Below, one piece after another: positions 34,925 through 46,300 of a stretch of 64,000 nucleotides of DNA. Position 1 is the first letter of the stretch, and the number at the start of each line of letters is the position of its first letter. The notes below the pieces were generated by a model. That model made no database searches, was not told the DNA's origin, and saw only the letters and a program-made list of their open reading frames with translations. The position numbers were made by a program, and so were the translations under genes. This DNA comes from Diploscapter coronatus (taxonomy: Eukaryota; Nematoda; Chromadorea; Rhabditida; Rhabditidae). The stretch spans positions 61,085,249-61,149,248 of the forward strand of contig OZ038423.1 in the NCBI GenBank assembly GCA_964036155.1. Reading direction: 5' to 3'.

Positions 34925-37900
34925 CTACAGCGGATTGACGCACTTGTACTTGCACCAGGCTTCGAAATATTTCCGCCTTTCGTTTTCTGTTTCTTTGTCT
35001 TTGGCGAGTTGTTCATTTACGATCTGAAAATTGGAATATTTCAGACGGCATTCTTCCCCATCCTTCAGCATTTGACTAGCTTTTAGATAAATTTTAAAAT
35101 TTATCCCGTCTGCTTCCTTCCACCTCTTAACATAAATGAGAGAAAGAAAAATCATTTACCTGATCTATAGTCGAGTTCGCTGGGTCTGATTTTCGTTTGT
35201 CTAAAAATTTTTTAATTTCAGAAATTCTATTTTTTAAATTCCACCTTTATCCTTATCATTGATCGAGATTGGGCTTTGAATTTCATTTAGAGTTGGGCGG
35301 GGTACGGTAGGATTCTGCTGAAATGACAAAATATCAAACTTCTTTTCCTAAAATTAAACGAGTCAAATTTTTACCTGATAAGGAACGTTCAACCATTCTG
35401 GAAGCTGGAATCGTTGCGACTTTCGATTGCAATCCTGGTCGAAGCACTTTTGGAAGAACGTGCGGCTAAATTATAAACTTTTAAAATCTTATTTTCAAGG
35501 AGACGTGTTTAATTTTTGAAAACAATTCTGCTAAATTTCATTCTTTGCAAATTTTACCTCAAAGGGGTAGAGCCTAAAATTTTTGAGAAAGTGAGACTAA
35601 ATTGAATTTTTAAATTTTATTTAAAAGGGAGCAGAGCTTACTTATTGAAATTCACCGTCCACCAAGTGTTGTTCGACTTGTGCTCTCGCCCGATGTTGTA
35701 ACAATATCGAATTCCAAGGGGCTGGAATTTCAAAATGAAGAAAATATCCCAGGCGGCTTTCTACAGTATCCCCAAAAATCTCTTTTACGAGGACCCACAT
35801 AATAGACGATCGAGAAGTATTTGTCCGAGAAGATGTTGTCTTTGATGAGACGGTACTTGTAGATGTGAGCGTTGGGGTTGAAGGATCTGAAAATAGCAAA
35901 TTTGAGCCAAAAAATAAAATTTACTTTTCCCAAATCGACGAGACCTTCGCCTGTGCGATTCGCGAGCAGCTGCGTGGCGTTTCTCTGTTCTCTCACGAAG
36001 ATGCACTATCTTCTCACTACGTAATCTGGTATAAGTGCGAATAAGTAGAGTGCGACACAGCCGTTCGCGAATGACGATAAACCCGAGTAGCGTGAACCGC
36101 ACAGGCAAAGGTCTCGTCGATTGGGGAAGAGAGTAGAAAACAATAAATTAAAATATTTTAAATCACCTCAAAATGCCGTAAATGAAATCGTCGATTTCCG
36201 GAAAAGGCGACGGCATCGAGCGCTCTTCGAAGTCGTTGCTGTAATCCCTGATTGGGCCGATGGGCGGTTGAGCGACGGGTTGATTGTCTTCGGGGCCTGA
36301 GATTTTGTTTAATTTCGGGAAAAAATAAAGGAACAACAACCATTCTCTTGAAAATATTCAACTACTATAGCCATGTTTGTTCTAAAAATTCTATACAAAA
36401 TGAATATAGCTATTTTTCAGCAAATTCTCATCCTTAATCATTGAGAATTCTTCATTTTCTCCAAAATTTGCAACAAGTCTAAAATTTAAGACGAAAAATC
36501 TGAATATTACCCAAAACAGCCGCATCCGGATCTTCCTTATAGCTTTTCGGGGCCAGGTTGTTAACGACGATCGGGGGCCATTCGTTTTCGTCCTCTTCCA
36601 TCTTCTTCATGAATTCGGCTTTTCTGACTTCATCCAAAACCGGTTGCAAATCGGGCATTCGGACAATGGAAAATCGGTCGTATTTGTCGGGAATCACGAG
36701 CGAATCGTAGAAGATTTTCTCGTCGGATGGTGTCTTATCTGAAAATTTAAAAATCACGATTCGTGATTTTCTTTGAGTTGATTTTTGATAAAACGTTTCA
36801 AGAACATCGTAAAGCTAGTAAGTTACAGTGAAAGTAATAAATTAGCAGAACTTGTCGTGAAAACTAAAATTTCGGTGAAAAAGTTTCTTTTACAACTTCA
36901 AATAAAAATACCGTATTTCTCACAGTAAGCAGCCAACTTCAGAACAGCGTCCTTCCCGAGTTTCGACGAGAGAAAAAGACGAAACAGTCGATTTTTCGAA
37001 TATACCGAAATGTCGACGACCGTAATCTGGAAACTAAGGATCTTTTTCTTCAAAACTACCTTTTCAAGCCAACCTGTTTTCCATCTGAATTGAAGATTTT
37101 GAAATCCGCAGAACTTGTCAGTCGGTAATTCAGAATTTCGACGAGCGGCTTGAGCGAGGTCTGAAAATAAATTATTCTTCTTGAAGATGTTCGAAGAAAA
37201 AGTTAGATTTTCATTATTTAGAAACACAATATTAAAAATAATTATAATTTTTGATGAAAATTTTAAAATAAATCCTCACATTTGCCGGAAATAGCTTGCC
37301 ATCTGGGAAATGAACGATGACGTGGCACGAGAACTTGACCGTAGTCGAGGAATCCAAAGTCAGGAAGTTCTGAATTCTTTATTTCCCCATAATTTTTTAA
37401 ATATGAAAACCTTTTTCTCCAAGTCCACTTTGAAGAACTCTTTGACCACTTCGATGGTGGTTTGGAGGAAATGGTTGTAGACGGTCTAAAATTTATTTAA
37501 AATTTTCTTCTGAAAAGTAAAAGAATACCATCTGATCCAAGTCCTTGTTAGCCTCGATCTTTTCGAATTCCAAGTCGAAATAAAGTCGGCATGGAAAATT
37601 TTCTTGAATCAACTCGTAGAAATGCCTGAAATACGTTTTAAAAACTGAAAATTGAAAATTCCACCTTTTGACGTATTTCGCCGAATATTCTCGCCAGAAT
37701 CTCTTCAGCGTTGAAACGATGTAGCTTCTTGGATCTGAAAAATTCAGTTTTTAAAAACTTTCTCAGAAAATAGTTTAAAAAGCTACTCTTACTTAATCCT
37801 GTATGTTGTTGATTCCCAAGTTCCACTCCGAAAACCCGTTCATTGTCCCGTCTCGCTTCGAACGCCTCCTGCTGCTTCCAATGGTAGTGGAAATCCCCCA

Positions 37901-38257
37901 AGCTTTTGTCGAAAAGAGAATCCCTGATGGCGATACCGCTCTGGAAATTAGAACATTACAGTAGTCCTCATTTCAAAAGTTACCATATTTTCTAGTTCTT
38001 ATTTTAGAAGATCCATGCTCAATGAGTGCGTTTATAACTTACAAATTTAGAAGCAGTTTATTAGAAAACCTATCTTTCTTTTATTTTTATATTTAATTAA
38101 GAAGAAAAATTATATCTTTGCCAAAAATGATCACCTGAGCTAGATTTGAGCCAGATTCAGCCATCTTTGCTCTCTTTGGCAGGGACGGGACTCCACTTGA
38201 CGACGGAGTACAACTTCTGAAGCTGGTATCCCTGTCCTCGTTGCTGCGTTTCGACAT
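34925..38257 (-). CDS. PRIMPOL: PrimPol, archaeo-eukaryotic DNA primase-polymerase
   Basis: About 14 exons from ATG 38257 (exon 38257-38135) to TAG 34925-34927; roughly 480 residues (human 560). PrimPol reprimes DNA synthesis past lesions in nucleus and mitochondria. Family alignment is collinear: FHYHWKQQEAFEARR; RSYIVSTLKRFW; then motif I CRLYFDLEFEK with the catalytic Asp and Glu (DLE), motif II LDSSTTVKFSCHVIVHF with SxH, and motif III VVDISVYSKNRLFRLFLSSK with its Asp. The C-terminal zinc knuckle is complete: RYCYNIGREHKSNN...FFQKCFDQDC (Cys, His, Cys, Cys). The tail after it is short and charged, and I see no clear match to the acidic RPA-binding motifs of human PrimPol. An inverted-repeat element sits in the intron at 35929-36126. 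PrimPol is, as far as I recall, absent from C. elegans, Drosophila and budding yeast. Confidence 0.92.
35929..36126. mobile_element. Inverted-repeat element in a PrimPol intron
   Basis: The left arm starting CCCAAATCGACGAGACCTTC (35929) is repeated in inverted orientation ending at 36126 (reverse complement starts CCCCAATCGACGAGACCTTT). The arms agree over about 30 bases, through GCCTGTGCG. The 198-bp unit is GC-richer than the intron around it. It creates open frames on the minus strand that do not fit the PrimPol splice phase. It looks like a non-autonomous MITE. Confidence 0.7.
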
Positions 38258-38740
38258 TCCTTCTCAAAATTGATGAAGAGTTTTGAAAACAAAAAGCCGA
38301 AAGAAATTTACGAAAATCGACGATTGAACGAAAAATAAATGGCGCAAAAGTGAACGCGTAAAGATAGGACCCGAGTGTAAGAAATCAAGTATATTTACAA
38401 ATTTTAATTTCTCAATACAGCGAACGACTACATAATTTCAAATTCGTGATTATTCAGTTTTCCTCAAATTCTTGGTGAAGTTCCATGCTCAGATACATTC
38501 TATTGGTTTCCCGTCAGAACAACAATGTTGCACACCCTTGCATCCTTCCTACCCTATGCCCCGCCTTCCTTTTTCGCCTGTAAGTGCTATTTTCACCCCC
38601 GAGTGAAATAGCATAGGAAAAGATAGGCGGGACGCGTACAAAAGCGAGTTGCAAAGAGTGTGCAACATTGTTGTTCTGACGGAAGATTAGTACAAATGGT
38701 CAAATGGAATATAGGTCATTTGAAGTCCTTTATTAGAAAT
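38258..38740. other. Short intergenic region between PrimPol and GPCR 1
   Basis: Both genes are on the minus strand; the GPCR ends at 38741 and PrimPol starts at 38257. The only notable content is the MITE at 38511-38682. Confidence 0.5.
38511..38682. mobile_element. MITE with about 25-bp perfect terminal inverted repeats
   Basis: The 172-bp unit starts CCGTCAGAACAACAATGTTG and continues CACAC; its last 25 bases are the exact reverse complement, ending GTTGTTCTGACGG. The arms stay similar a few bases further in (CCCTTGCA against CTCTTTGCA). The interior is also fold-back: TGCTATTTTCA (38585-38595) pairs with TGAAATAGCA (38604-38613). No coding capacity. A target-site duplication is not obvious. 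Confidence 0.85.
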
Positions 38741-41700
38741 TCAAGGGTATTTGATTTTTGTCGGTTTACAAATACGGACAAGGGTCCTGAGATCCGAATA
38801 ATTGACTGAGGGATAGTCGTTCTTTGTGAGTAACTCCGTACGGGTATCGTATGTCGAAAAATAGGTCCTAAAATTATTTATTTTTTATTCCACAATTTTT
38901 GCTAGATCTACAAACTTTTCATAAATTTGTTTTCATTTTTACAAGAAAAATCTTACATGAAAGCCCCTGGTGCAAAGGAACGAAATTATGGGTGAGGATA
39001 AGGCGTTGAAATTTATGAGCCAATTCGATAAGTCTATCATCCACATGTAGCTCATATCGTCTCCATAAAGCAGGCTGAAAATTAGAATATTTTCTCGAAA
39101 TTAGTCGACAAATAGTTTTCCAACTAAAATTTGGACTAATTTTCTATTTTTCCACTTTTCAGCATCTAAATATGATGAAAGATCTCAGAATTCATCCGTC
39201 TCCATTTCCAATGCTGTTTCTCAAAAATCGTAAAAATTCGGACGCATTCTAAACGTATCCCGGGGATATTTACTCAACATTGCAAATTATTGGAAGCTTA
39301 TTCCAGCCAATTTTCAATTAGTCATGCTTCATTAGAAATTTTTCCAGCGTCTGGTTGCAAAACTAAAGATTTTTTACGTTGCAAACATTTTGAAGTGTTT
39401 TCCTGCTGAAAATAACCCATCACGTGTTTAAACATGGAAACCGATTACCGTTTTAGATAATTGAGAAACTCCTTCCCTCTAATGTGCCTTGATGCCAAAT
39501 AGATTCAAGTGCAATGCACAACTTCATTTCCGAATTTCGAATTTCAATGTCTCCTTTTCACTTTTCTACCGAAGAAACTTGCGAAAATCTCATCGCGTGA
39601 TAAGATATAGTCATGAAAACGGCTGACATATAAAATCTTTAATTAGAACAGTTTTAACATTTCAGATTAAATTATTCACAAAGTTATTTTTATCAGTATG
39701 GGGCTCGAAAATCAACTCCGATGCATTTTAAAGATTCAGGAAGCGGCATGACTTTTGAAGAGGCGTTTGATTTTTTTTTTAATAAACATCTGATAACGAA
39801 TATGCTGGATAACACAGACTGGCATAATTCATAGAGTTTTGGAAGGTGGCTGACTTCTCTAGTCAGATGCGTTGAAAGATAGGGATCGAAGATCGACTGA
39901 GATAATTAGCGGCTAATTGTAAATTGACTTACAAAAAGAGCCGAATGGAGATAGAGAGCGTGATGCAGAGGAAGAACAACAGGAAAATGCAGAAGGTCAT
40001 CCGAGCGGCGCGGTGCTCCGCTGACTTTCTCGTGTTTTCGATGGTTACCTAAATTTTTTGGGTTAGGGCGAAAAATTTTAATTTTTAGTCTAAAAAAGCA
40101 AATTGGGAAAAATAGGAATTTATTTATCATTTGTATTTATATAAATATATTTTTAAAATAATATAAGCATAAAAATTCACCTTAAAACTCACCAGATCGG
40201 TAGAGAATATCAACGGTATGATAGCGACATTTAGAAACAACAATATCGCCATAGGCACTGTGTAAATGAAAATTCCATAAATGATGGCTTCTTGACAAAG
40301 TTTATACAGCAAGTTATCACTAAAAATCGGATATTTCTCAAAAGATCACGAGGAAAAAAGTACCGTAACGAAGTGTTTTTGATTGTGAGCTGTTCATTTT
40401 CTATGACCCATTCAATTTCCCAGTATCGTAGAATGTTTAGAACTGAAATTAAGTAATTGGGACTTTTTCTTCTAAAACAGTTTCGGAAAGATTTAATTAA
40501 CCGCGCCACAAATTACTCTATTTTTCATTCACGAACCTATTAGACTACTTAAAAACTTCACTCTAACTTACCCAACGACAAAAACACGACGATTAAGACT
40601 AGAGGCTTTGAGAGTCGGACCCAGTTTAGTCGATGCTTCCACGAGTTAGAAACGGGACAAATTGCCTAAATGCTTGTTTTTCAATCGAAAAAAATGTGGA
40701 ATTCAGATAATTTTTATGTAACTAAAATTGGCGTATTATTGAGTCATCCAATAAGCTCTTAAAATTTCCGAATTATAGGTTTCCTACTCCAATGCTGTTC
40801 ATTACCTCTGACCAGAAAATGGCATTGAGAATGACGCATATTTAAATTTTTTAATCCCAAAAAAACCTATTGAATGACCCAGTATCTATATTTACAAGAG
40901 TAGAAATTTGGTCATTTTATTAATTATTACCTGATATCTCTGAGTACATGTCAATACGAGTAACCAAATGGACGAATAATTAGCGGCTAACATTAAAGGG
41001 TAACAAATCCTGACGGCTATCACATTTAATGAGTACAGCATTGAAGGAGGCTCATCGAGGTACTGTAATTGTTTAATTATGCTAATTAGCATGATTTTAT
41101 TAATTATATTAGTTATTGTACATTTTCCAACAATATCTTCGATAAAAATTTGTCGTGATACCCACATTGTTTTTTTATCTACATAGTGTAATTATTCCTA
41201 AACAGTGTGACCTAGAATTTCAATGTCTCCGTTTTTAGCAATTATCCCCCCGACGATAATTATTGACAGTTATTACCGAAAATTATCGGAATATTGCGCC
41301 AGACGCGTTTTTGGAGTTTATTATTAGGTTCAAGTAAGAGCCTCGAGGGTACGCGAATTTTTCAGCACACCGGCGGAACAGACTATTTTTAGGCGATTCA
41401 AATAGGCGGAAGTTATATTAACGTACAAGTGTTTTATTTAACGATCTCGTAAAACACATCGAGTGCGTGACGCATATAAAAAAAAGCCTGCTGTTGCTGA
41501 CTAACCGGATGATCTTTACACGATCTTTAGTTTTCATGAAAAATAGGATTACTTTAATTTTGTACCAGTTATAAAACAGCTAAGAAATCAAACCATGAAT
41601 AATTTATGTCATTTCTTTTTCTAATTAATGAGTTTTATTGAAATTGTCTAACGAAAAGGTGGAATTTTCTCGAAACACAAATATGGTCAAGGTGAAATGT

Positions 41701-43320
41701 ATGATAGAGGCAGATTGGATATTTGGTCTGAATTTTGAAAATAGAATTTGTTACGGAATTAGAATTTACTAGACCCATCTCAAATGTACAATAATACAAC
41801 TTTGGTGTTGATGTTAAGCGCATACTGTTACGATTTAGAACATGCCATAACGGTGAATGCTCATAATCCTCATAATATTAAAGACAATTCCTATTAATTT
41901 GCCTTTTAATGTAGAACAGTGTGCATTAAAACCTACAACTAATCTTAATCTTCGAGATTCTTGGAATGATTAACTAAATTAGTTAGCGCTTAGTACGCAA
42001 CACTTTCTAGCTCAAGCTACATTGAATTAAAACTGGTAATTTGATTATCACAAATCTTAGGTCCTCGTTGGTCGATTTGTATTTTCTCGTCTTAACCAAG
42101 TTAGATCGAAGGTTATCGCCTAATTGGAGGATAAGCTCTCTGTGTGCATCATCATCGCATACATTTGCATGGAGTAGGAGCGCCAGTGTTGGAGGGAAAC
42201 TTGCTGGATGAATGCGGTGGAAGGAAGGTGAATAATTGAAACGGAAATATTTGTCTTCCCATTGCGCATATAACGCCTTATAACCAATGGCTCGGGAGAA
42301 ATAAGTGTTTATCACATGAGACCACTAGTAATAGGCTTGAAAAAGCTGAAGTATGTTAACGATCTCTGAATGAACAACTAGTTTATAGAAGATGAGATTT
42401 TTGTCAAATGAAAGCCAGCCCAGTTATGAAGAAAAGCTAGTTTATAGTGATTATCAGTGCTTGTAGAACGCTTTCAATTTCTAGGGCAGAAAAGTTGGGA
42501 AAGATTAATGGGAGGAATTAGGCTTTCCAGTGAGGTAGGCGATTTTTCTTATGAAGTTAAGGAACTTCTAATGAAGCTGAATAAGCTTCTACGAAAATTC
42601 CGGAAAATTCAATAAAATTTTTTTTTAAATAAAAAACTTTAAAAATTCGAAAAATAGCAGGCTTACCGATTCAATCGCAGGTAGAAGTAGGACGAAAACG
42701 GCTAGGAGCAATTGGGTGGCGTTACAGAGGAACAGAGACGAGAGGTAGAAGATGAGCGACGTTTTCCGGAAATAACCGAACGAATTCACCGACAGAAATA
42801 CGCACACACAAACCTAAGAGGATTTTAGGTTAAAAATGATTTTGAATCGATTTTCTCGGGCTTCTTCCGAAAGTTACACTCTTCGACAATGGTACTCTAT
42901 TGTTATTCCTTCGAAGAAGATGAAACCTTTCGACCAAGTCCTTATCAGTGGCTGAGGAATTTGCTTACTAGGTTAAAAAGTATTCCGAGCCCGCATATCC
43001 ACGGTCCGATGTAGACCACTAATTGAGTGCTGAAATTCGACTATTTATTTTGTTCTAATCCATGATTTGGAAATTTTCGAATCAATCAAAAGCATATGCT
43101 TTGTGTATTGATCAAGCTTTAACTTGACATACAATATCTTGGCGGCATATGATAGAGTGACTTTCTCAAGTTTCCATCGATTTACCTAGCGGAAAATGAC
43201 AAAATCATATAAGAATGCATTTTTAGGTTTATTTTTGTACCTGATAAAATTCTTGTACTGATCAACGACGATGGGTGCTAGGGTCGACAAAGGCCTGATT
43301 GTTTGGTTCCGATGGTCCAT
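38741..43320 (-). CDS. Class A G-protein-coupled receptor, peptide-receptor-like (GPCR 1)
   Basis: About ten exons from ATG 43320 to TGA 38741-38743. Seven hydrophobic segments can be ordered: TM1 VYIGPWICGLGILFNLV; TM2 LIFYLSSLFLCNATQLLLAV; TM3 LMLAANYSSIWLLVLTCTQR with YQ (DRY-like TQRY); TM4 SKPLVLIVVFLSL; TM5 IYGIFIYTVPMAILLFLNVA; TM6 MTFCIFLLFFLCITLSISIR; TM7 WLINFNALSSPIISFLCTRG (NPxxY-type SPIISFL). The second extracellular part and the ENTRKSAEHRAARMT segment before TM6 are typical of nematode FMRFamide-receptor-like GPCRs. The N-terminus MDHRNQT has a glycosylation site. An intron of 1.6 kb (41063-42666) splits TM2 and TM3 exons. Ligand unknown; whether it is a FLP receptor is a guess. 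Confidence 0.85.
41063..42666. other. Long intron of GPCR 1
   Basis: 1.6 kb between the exons for TM2 and TM3, much longer than the other introns of this gene. AT-rich; short open frames on the minus strand show no family features. Nothing else seen. Confidence 0.5.
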
Positions 43321-46300
43321 AGATCAAATCCTCTTCTCTTTCACGGAAAGTCGCACAAATCCCTTCGAGATAAATTGATTGTGGGCGGATCTAAAGCCCT
43401 TCCTTTCAAGAAACGTTAATTTGGATGAAGAAATGACAAAAACGAGAGAATTGGCGAAAAGCTCGACGCCAATTTACTCGAATTCGCCAGAATAACAAGA
43501 CTGAAAAGCATGTGCTCGACAATGGAAGAAGAAAGGAAATTGAAGACATGGCTAGAGAGGAGAGGAAGTATAGATACAAAGAGTTGAAAAGGTTAGGAAA
43601 AGAAGAAAAGAAGGGACAGAAAAAGGTAAGCGATGAAAGATGCAAAGAATGGTTAGGGAATGATTAGTCAATAGAGAAGATAAGATGCAAAAATGTTAGA
43701 GAAAAATAATCAGAATGAGTAGAAGGAAGGTTGAATAACGATTAAGGAATCGAGAAAAGATTGCAAGGAAGATTACCGATTTTCAGAGAAACTAAAAAGA
43801 AATAATACAAAACCCAAGCTCTAGTGAATGAAAATTGAAGAATCCGCAATAAAAAAGTTGAACGAAAAGCTCCTTGATGCATAAAAAATTGAAGGAGGAA
43901 ATTAAAAAAGAATCAGCAAGAGCTCATACACGCATGCAGAGAGCATCTTGTGCAGCTCTTTTAAGTGGCCAATTCGATGATGATAAAATCGAATTATCTT
44001 CCCATTCTTGCTAGTCTAATCCCTCTTGTTTTCTCGTAATCTCTCCCAATGTTCCCAAATTCACTGTCCTGTTCCTCAATGGCAGAGAAATCTTCTTTTC
44101 TCCATTTTCTTCATGTTATTTCTAGCCGGTTAGCAGAAATAGCATGAAGAAATGGAGGGAAACGAGAATTTCCTACCGCTAAGGAACAAAACACAGTGAA
44201 TTTCAATTGTAATGAGCCGAATTTCTACACATTTTCTCACTTCCATTACAATTCCCCGAACTCTTCCGGATATGCATGATCTCTAAAATTCATTTCTCTA
44301 TGAGCTAATAATATTTTCACGGACCATTGTAAAATTTCCGACTAACCAAATCAGCATATAATTCGCGCGTATCCCAGGCGGCGTTGCAGAAATGGAGCGT
44401 GGAAATTTACGAAGGAAACTAAATAAGTAGAACAATGTGCTCAAGAGACCATCTGAAAATGACAGAAACTTTCGAGAAGCAGTCAAGTTTTATAAGAGGG
44501 AAAAAGATGAGTGATATAAAACGCTCCAAACAAATTAAAGGAACTCACTTTATGGGGAAAACTCTAACCACTTATCGAAGAACGAGTCAGGAAAGCTAGC
44601 TGGAATTTTCGGTTTCGAGGAAGTGTTTTCAGAATGTGGGGTCTGGAAAGGTTAATGAGCTAAAAGTCAACTGGATGACGAGGACTTTTTTTTTATTCGC
44701 TATCTTTTATTTGAGAAATTGGTAAGGAAAGACATGTGAGTTCAACTTCGGAATTCATTAAAATTAGTGATAAATGCTATTGAATTTGATAAGTAGCTGG
44801 CTTTGAAATCATAGACCTCCCACTAGAGTTCTTTGCACTGTGTCGTAGCCCGCTTCCAACCTCCTATCTTTTATCATGAAGCGAGAGATCAGGATATCGT
44901 CATTGCGTTTCAGAGAGTGAGTCAAGCTTGGAATTATAAATGAATTAATGCAAGAACCATTCCATTAATATGCTATGTTTTATTAGTAAAAACTTGTTGC
45001 GCTTACTAATTCACTACTCAAATATCGCGATATGTTAGGTTAACGAATGTGGGAGTCCAATTTGAACGAACTCCCTCATTTGTGCAAAAGAAAATTTGCC
45101 ATGCATTATCTCGAAGAAGACGCGTGAAAATAAATGTTTCAGAAAAAATCAAGTATCTAGTAAGAAAATACACGTAGACGTTCGTTTTTCTTCTCCAGAA
45201 GACGACGAGCCTATTAAAGCGGGAAGTGAAATAACCTATTTTAGATTGTCAGATATGCAAAAAAAATCGCAATTTAACAAAAATAAACCGCTATTTTAAA
45301 AACTAGCAAGATATGATAAAAATATTTAAGGTCAAAAAATTGTATGGGAGTTGGCATATCAAAACAAAAGCCTAGAATTTCAATATATGAAATCTAGGCT
45401 TCTCGAAAATTAAAAAAAAAAAAAACGGATTTTTGATTTTTGCGAAAAATACTCTGCACCATTGCTTTCGGCTAAATTCCTTAAATGAGATGAGTTTAGT
45501 TCTTTTTCCAAGAATACCGCGCTCATCTAACCAAACATTGAGCGGAGGGGAAATTATTAGAGATTCGGATGGATGGGTAAAATAAAAGACCTAATTTTTA
45601 GGTCCCCGACATAGCTCCTTCCTTTCAAAGTCCTTTCATGCAAAGTGCAATGTTTTCAGAGGGGTCTAGATGAAAAATCGCGAAAGTATCGTGTATTTTG
45701 AGATGGTCCAGAGAAAAAGTGCGCTCGTCGTAATTCTCGATTCTTGGAGCGTGTCATTAGGGCGAAAACTCGAGTCGCCCCGCGCCGAGTTCGAATTTGG
45801 CTAATAAAAAATATTTGTCATTTTTTGCGTGATAAGGAAAAGCGCAAGAAAACTCTAGAGATAGAAGGAAAAACTTCACTTGGATTCAAAAGAAACATTT
45901 TTGAGAAATTTTCTTACATCACAAGCAATTTTTTTGTAAAAGTTTAGCCTGAATACTCGAAATCTGGGCTTCGAATTTCCAAGAAAATCATTAATCCATG
46001 ACATAGAGTTCGATGATTGAAAAACGTACTTGAATAATTCACGACACATTTAGTGATTCCGAGAAAAAAACATTTTAACTTTTGCGTTGATTGAGGAAAA
46101 ATGCTACTTTATCTGAAACTCTTGCTGGGATATTAGAAAATTCACCTATATTTATGTGTCGTCAGGGCACGAGTCTCTTACTCAATGCTGAAGAATAGGC
46201 GGATAAAACGGATCGAATATAATGAAAATCTATCCGCCTCTATGCGTGTTGCCGAAGAATCATTGCTATTTGAAATGCCGAGAAACCGATGGATGTGATG

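Noticed and set aside
35730..36108. Arg-rich open frames on the minus strand as PrimPol exons
   Set aside because: They fall in the inverted-repeat element and break splice phase. Joining the exon ending at the 36170 region to the exon at 35886 keeps phase and homology.
42007..42315. 102-codon frame in the long GPCR 1 intron
   Set aside because: No hydrophobic segments or receptor motifs, and including it would break the phase between the TM2 and TM3 exons.
45750..45805. Possible tRNA because of GAGTTCGAATTTGGC
   Set aside because: Only a weak B-box likeness; no A-box and no acceptor stem could be paired.
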